A DNA stretch of 64,000 nucleotides from Flavobacterium litorale (GTDB taxonomy: Bacteria > Bacteroidota > Bacteroidia > Flavobacteriales > Flavobacteriaceae): positions 208,501-272,500 of the forward strand of contig NZ_CP080429.1 in assembly GCF_019613795.1 (NCBI RefSeq), given 5' to 3'. Made by a program: the position numbers and the translations under genes. This document shows positions 60,756 through 64,000 of the stretch, piece after piece (the stretch's first letter is position 1; each line of letters opens with the position of its first letter). A model generated the notes under the pieces. It was given only the letters and a program-made list of their open reading frames with translations, ran no database searches and was not told the DNA's origin.

Positions 60756-61064
60756 AAAGTTAATTTTTTAAATAAATTCAAAAAATAATTATCAAAAGAT
60801 AATTACGTTAGTTATTATTTACTTGTTTTTCATCGAGTAAAACAAGCACTACATCGAAAATAATAATTCGCGCCCCCGCTATTATATGTAGTTTACTATT
60901 TTTATACTATTACTTCTTGTAAGTAATTAAAAAACAAATTGATAAATTAATTACAGTAATATCTATTATGTAATTTCTTAATTCAAATGTAACATTATTT
61001 ATTCAATAATAATCCTAACGATTCGTTATTTTTCAACTAAAATTCAACTAAAACTAATGCTATT
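60756..61064. other. Divergent intergenic region with two repeats
   Basis: About 310 bases between the receiver-like gene and the XRE regulator, no gene. It holds a perfect inverted repeat TAATTATC-AAAA-GATAATTA at 60785-60804, near the start of the minus-strand gene, and two tandem copies of TTCAACTAAAA at 61032-61042 and 61043-61053, 11 bases before the XRE start codon. Both may be regulatory. Confidence 0.6.
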
Positions 61065-61403
61065 ATGAATGTAATTGGACAAAAAATCAAGAGACTTAGA
61101 GAAGAGAAAGGGATAACGCAAGAAGCTATGGCAGTGCAGCTTGATGTTACCCAAAGTAATTATGGACGACTTGAGAAAGACGACCGCAGACTTAATGTAG
61201 TAAAGTTGCTAAAAATAGTACGCATACTAAACACTAATATATCGCATATATTTAATGAGACCGATACTGTTGTAGCGACTGAGAATACTGACAAGCTTAA
61301 TAACAATAAAGAGGTTTATGATATACTTGTAGAGAGTTTACGATCGGAAATACAACATTTGAAAGAGGAGATATCTTTCCTTAGAGTAATTGTAAAGAGT
61401 TAG
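61065..61403 (+). CDS. XRE-family helix-turn-helix regulator
   Basis: 112 residues. A Cro/C1-type helix-turn-helix (about 4-58, IGQKIKRLREEKGITQEAMAVQLDVTQSNYGRLEKDDRRLNVVKLLKIVRIL) is followed by an asparagine-rich linker and a C-terminal helix (about 85-112) with coiled-coil heptads. No toxin partner is adjacent. It is followed by a terminator and converges on the giant type-B gene. It may be autoregulated through the tandem repeats just before its start. Confidence 0.88.
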   Translation: MNVIGQKIKRLREEKGITQEAMAVQLDVTQSNYGRLEKDDRRLNVVKLLKIVRILNTNISHIFNETDTVVATENTDKLNNNKEVYDILVESLRSEIQHLKEEISFLRVIVKS

Positions 61404-61436
61404 TAATTTTTTATATAGAAATTTGTAGAATTATTT

Positions 61437-61469
61437 ATCCTCATATAGTTTATATATGAGGATTTTTTT
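61437..61469 (+). terminator. Terminator after the XRE gene
   Basis: ATCCTCATATA pairs with TATATGAGGAT, followed by seven T. Confidence 0.85.
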
Positions 61470-61480
61470 ATTGTAGCTTA

Positions 61481-64000
61481 TCATCGTACCATAGCAAAAT
61501 GTCCTTTATGCGTACGCCCATCTTGGCGTGTAACTACAAACCAATAGTCTGTAGAGGGTAGTTTGTTACCATTGTAAGTACCGTCCCAGCCTTGATTTAA
61601 AGCATCAAAACCTGTAATTAACTTCCCGTATCTGTCATATATATAAACAAATAAGTCAGGCTCGTAAGATGAAAAAGGTATTCTCCAGGTTTCGTTTACA
61701 CCATCACCGTTAGGAGTAAAAAATTTAGGGTAGTTTAGTAACACTACTTCTTCCTCTATAACACCACAGCCATTACGATCGCGAATATATAAGGTATACA
61801 CTCCTGTTTCTAAACCTGTAAATGTATTTTCTGCTTGGTATAAAATTCCATTAATTGAGAACTCGTAATCGCCCGCACCAGATACTGTTACCATAATGGC
61901 GTTATTATTATACGTCCAGTCTACAGTAGTAGTATCAATTATAGTAGCTACAGATGATAAGTTTACCAATATTTCGGTTGTAGTTTCGCATTCGCCATCA
62001 GCAACTGTAACGGTATACGTACCTGTTTCATTAACGGTAATGGATGGAGAAGTTTCTTCGGTAGACCATAAGTAACTATCATAACCGTTACCTGCAGATA
62101 ATGTAACTGTACCATCGTCGCATAAATAGTATTGTTCTTGCACATCTAATACAGGATTTTGATTTATTACTAATTCAAACGAAATAATATCATCACAAAT
62201 AGGAATAAAGCGTTGTATTAATTTTGCATAAATAGTAGTTGTATTTCCTGTAGCCGTATACAAATCTGGCAATGGATTTTCTCCAGCATTAGCGTCATTC
62301 AAAGAAGCGTGGTACGTCAGCTCATAAAGGGCTTCACTTTGGTCGCCCAGTATAGTACTGTTAAGTACCGATAAATCAAATTCGTGAGAGAGAGTTGGCT
62401 CATCGCCCATATCAATACAATGAAAAAGATTATCAGGTTGTGTGGCCACTACTAAATCTGGAAGTACATTTATATTCTGATTTAAGCGCGATACGTTGCC
62501 ACAATCATCCTCTACCACAAATCGGTAAGTACCTGCTGCCAAACCCGAAAATGTATTATCTGTACCATTATCGAGAATAACAGCATTCGTATCTGGATCT
62601 TCTATTCTGTAATTAAGTGGTGGTATTCCATCGGCATCTATAACTATATCATCTGGGTTATCAGAGCACGAAATATTGTAAACACCATTAATTCGGGGTT
62701 GATTGAAGTAGTTAAAAAACCCCAACTCTTCAAAGCAATTTTTTTGCTCTGTACCATTACCAAAAGTTTCAAATGATTTCAGGATTCTAAAATCTCCCGT
62801 AAAAGTCAAATTAAAGATGGTAGTATTGTTTTGCAGTGTTATGGAATTACCTTCATCAGGTACAGTTCCATCTGGATATACAGCCCCCGTATCGGGATGC
62901 CCCCACTCATTCGTTTCAGCATTTATTAATCGCTGTAACCAATATGAAGGTGTGCTGGATGAAACAGCATTATCCGTCATTATTATATCAAAAGAACCGC
63001 AATTGGGTACAAATGTAAACGGATTTTCAGAAGGCTGATAACCTACTACAGTTGTAGTAACCTGAGCTTGTATACCACAAACATCAGTAGCTACAAAAAT
63101 ATAATTCCCTTCTGGTAAATTATCCAAAAAGAAATCTCCCGACACATTATCTATACTTGCTGATAAATTCTCAGGCAAGGTACCCTCATAACCTGCAGGT
63201 GCCGTTACCAATACGATATCATTCAGGTTAGCGTTACCACTTGTTATTGCAATAGCCCCTACACCTATGGTACAATCAGAGGACGGTGTTATGGTAAATT
63301 CTTGCTCTGTAAACGGTGGTACAGTAACAAAATCTTCGTATATATCACCACAATCATCAGTAATACGAATTAAATAGGTACCCAAGGGCATATTTAGTAA
63401 TAGTAACCGGCCGCTACTATTAATGGAAGAAGACACATCTTGGGGTAAGGGAACAGAAAGGGTGTTAACATATGCATCAGGGGCTTGTAATATTTCTGCA
63501 ATAGCAATTTGTCTATCGCCAACAGAAACTGAAATTCTACCTGAATCTGAAAAGCAACCGTTGTTACGAGCTGAAAAAACTGGTGTTGGTATTTCGTTTA
63601 CAATATCAAACTCTGCTGATGCTGTCCGTCCGCAATTATCTGTTAAAACTACAGTATAACTACCTTCGGGCATAGAATTTTCCTCGGATCCGTAGACTGC
63701 AGAACTGGTATTGAAAGGACCTGGATGGATTGTATTAAAAACATCAGGGTTAAAACCATCGGGCACAGCTGTAAACTCTAAAAAATATGGAGGACTAAAC
63801 TGGCTAGCGCTTAAAGTAAGTATTTTATTTCCGCACTCTACATCTTCAACATTATCAGAAAGTGTTGGGAGCAGGTTTACAACTACGCCAGCATTACCAA
63901 ACTCATTACCACAACTATTGGTTATAGAAATATCATAGGTATAAGGTTCTCCATCGTACAAATCAAACTCTCTAACTAACTCTAGGGAGTTTGGAGCACC
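61481..64000 (-). CDS. Giant secreted protein with type-B C-terminal domain, C-terminal part (runs off right edge)
   Basis: The frame is open to the window edge, giving at least 839 residues. It has the same DxCG-type repeats as the protein at 32166-35936 (ISITNSCGNEFG, LTDNCGRTASAEFDI, ITDDCGDIYEDF, EDDCGNVSRLNQNI), plus segments alike in order (YWLQRLINAETNEWGHPDTGAVY, DFRILKSFETFGNG), so the two are paralogues. The end is a type-B sorting domain: FFTPNGDGVNETWRIPF, IYDRYGKLITGF, GWDGTYNGNKLPSTDYWFVVTR, HFAMVR. A PorU-dependent surface protein is expected. The signal peptide lies outside the window. Confidence 0.9.
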   Translation of the reverse strand, partial: GAPNSLELVREFDLYDGEPYTYDISITNSCGNEFGNAGVVVNLLPTLSDNVEDVECGNKILTLSASQFSPPYFLEFTAVPDGFNPDVFNTIHPGPFNTSSAVYGSEENSMPEGSYTVVLTDNCGRTASAEFDIVNEIPTPVFSARNNGCFSDSGRISVSVGDRQIAIAEILQAPDAYVNTLSVPLPQDVSSSINSSGRLLLLNMPLGTYLIRITDDCGDIYEDFVTVPPFTEQEFTITPSSDCTIGVGAIAITSGNANLNDIVLVTAPAGYEGTLPENLSASIDNVSGDFFLDNLPEGNYIFVATDVCGIQAQVTTTVVGYQPSENPFTFVPNCGSFDIIMTDNAVSSSTPSYWLQRLINAETNEWGHPDTGAVYPDGTVPDEGNSITLQNNTTIFNLTFTGDFRILKSFETFGNGTEQKNCFEELGFFNYFNQPRINGVYNISCSDNPDDIVIDADGIPPLNYRIEDPDTNAVILDNGTDNTFSGLAAGTYRFVVEDDCGNVSRLNQNINVLPDLVVATQPDNLFHCIDMGDEPTLSHEFDLSVLNSTILGDQSEALYELTYHASLNDANAGENPLPDLYTATGNTTTIYAKLIQRFIPICDDIISFELVINQNPVLDVQEQYYLCDDGTVTLSAGNGYDSYLWSTEETSPSITVNETGTYTVTVADGECETTTEILVNLSSVATIIDTTTVDWTYNNNAIMVTVSGAGDYEFSINGILYQAENTFTGLETGVYTLYIRDRNGCGVIEEEVVLLNYPKFFTPNGDGVNETWRIPFSSYEPDLFVYIYDRYGKLITGFDALNQGWDGTYNGNKLPSTDYWFVVTRQDGRTHKGHFAMVR

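Noticed and set aside
61065..61403. Possible toxin-antitoxin unit with the neighbouring small gene
   Set aside because: The XRE gene and the 121-residue gene are divergent with 310 bases between, and the latter has no toxin-like feature.

Overview
The window is a stretch of chromosome from a low-GC member of the Bacteroidota, almost certainly the family Flavobacteriaceae (Flavobacterium-like). The reasons are the gliding and type IX secretion genes gldJ, porU and porV, three proteins with gliding-motility-associated (type B) C-terminal sorting domains, a GSCFA-domain protein, promoters with the Bacteroidota -7 element TAnnTTTG (sometimes with a -33 TTG/TTTG), and the near absence of Shine-Dalgarno sequences. 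No phage, insertion sequence, CRISPR array or plasmid gene was seen. It reads as core chromosome with a few lineage-specific secreted or regulatory genes.

Layout. 1-4 kb: the end of an unknown gene, initiator tRNA-Met, a membrane-anchored LytTR regulator, a secreted alpha/beta hydrolase and a secreted unknown. 4-10.6 kb: a ClC channel, the ribosome GTPases Era and Der, and a large outer-membrane beta-barrel protein. 10.7-13.8 kb: a tight minus-strand operon (M23 peptidase, MerR, LemA, two TPM-domain proteins) divergent from alaS. 16.6-21 kb: a lipoprotein, a GSCFA protein and a GbsR/MarR-regulated unit. 21-25.6 kb: gcvP, a truncated haemoglobin and a KAS III-like enzyme. 25.6-36 kb: surface functions (flippase, methyltransferase, glycosyltransferase, Mla-type ABC transporter) and three secreted proteins. 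36-42 kb: ManC-type enzyme, SprT-like, SDR, M28 peptidase and pyruvate dehydrogenase E2/E1-alpha. 42-51 kb: cdd, porV, porU, gldJ and murF. 51-54 kb: tRNA-Val, folC and an amino-acid dehydrogenase. 54-61.5 kb: a signalling cluster (TPR histidine kinase, tiny lipoprotein, LytTR regulator with an altered receiver, NarL-type regulator, receiver-like orphan, XRE regulator) with anmK and an acyl-CoA dehydrogenase interspersed. 61.5-64 kb: a giant type-B secreted protein running off the edge.

How genes work together. PorU and PorV are the sortase and shuttle of the type IX system, and the three type-B proteins here are probable clients; GldJ belongs to the associated gliding apparatus. The most notable new observations are a matched pair of operator-like sites (TTTCA-N8-TGAAAGTTTAAAA) in front of the GbsR-family gene and the next gene; a perfect 8-bp inverted repeat between two divergent response-regulator genes; a LytTR response regulator with Glu where the phosphorylatable Asp should be; a 59-residue lipoprotein with its own promoter and terminator; and a canonical EF-hand-like calcium loop inside PorV. 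No clearly novel multi-gene system (defence, biosynthetic or mobile) was found; the 54-61 kb signalling cluster is the best candidate for undescribed biology.
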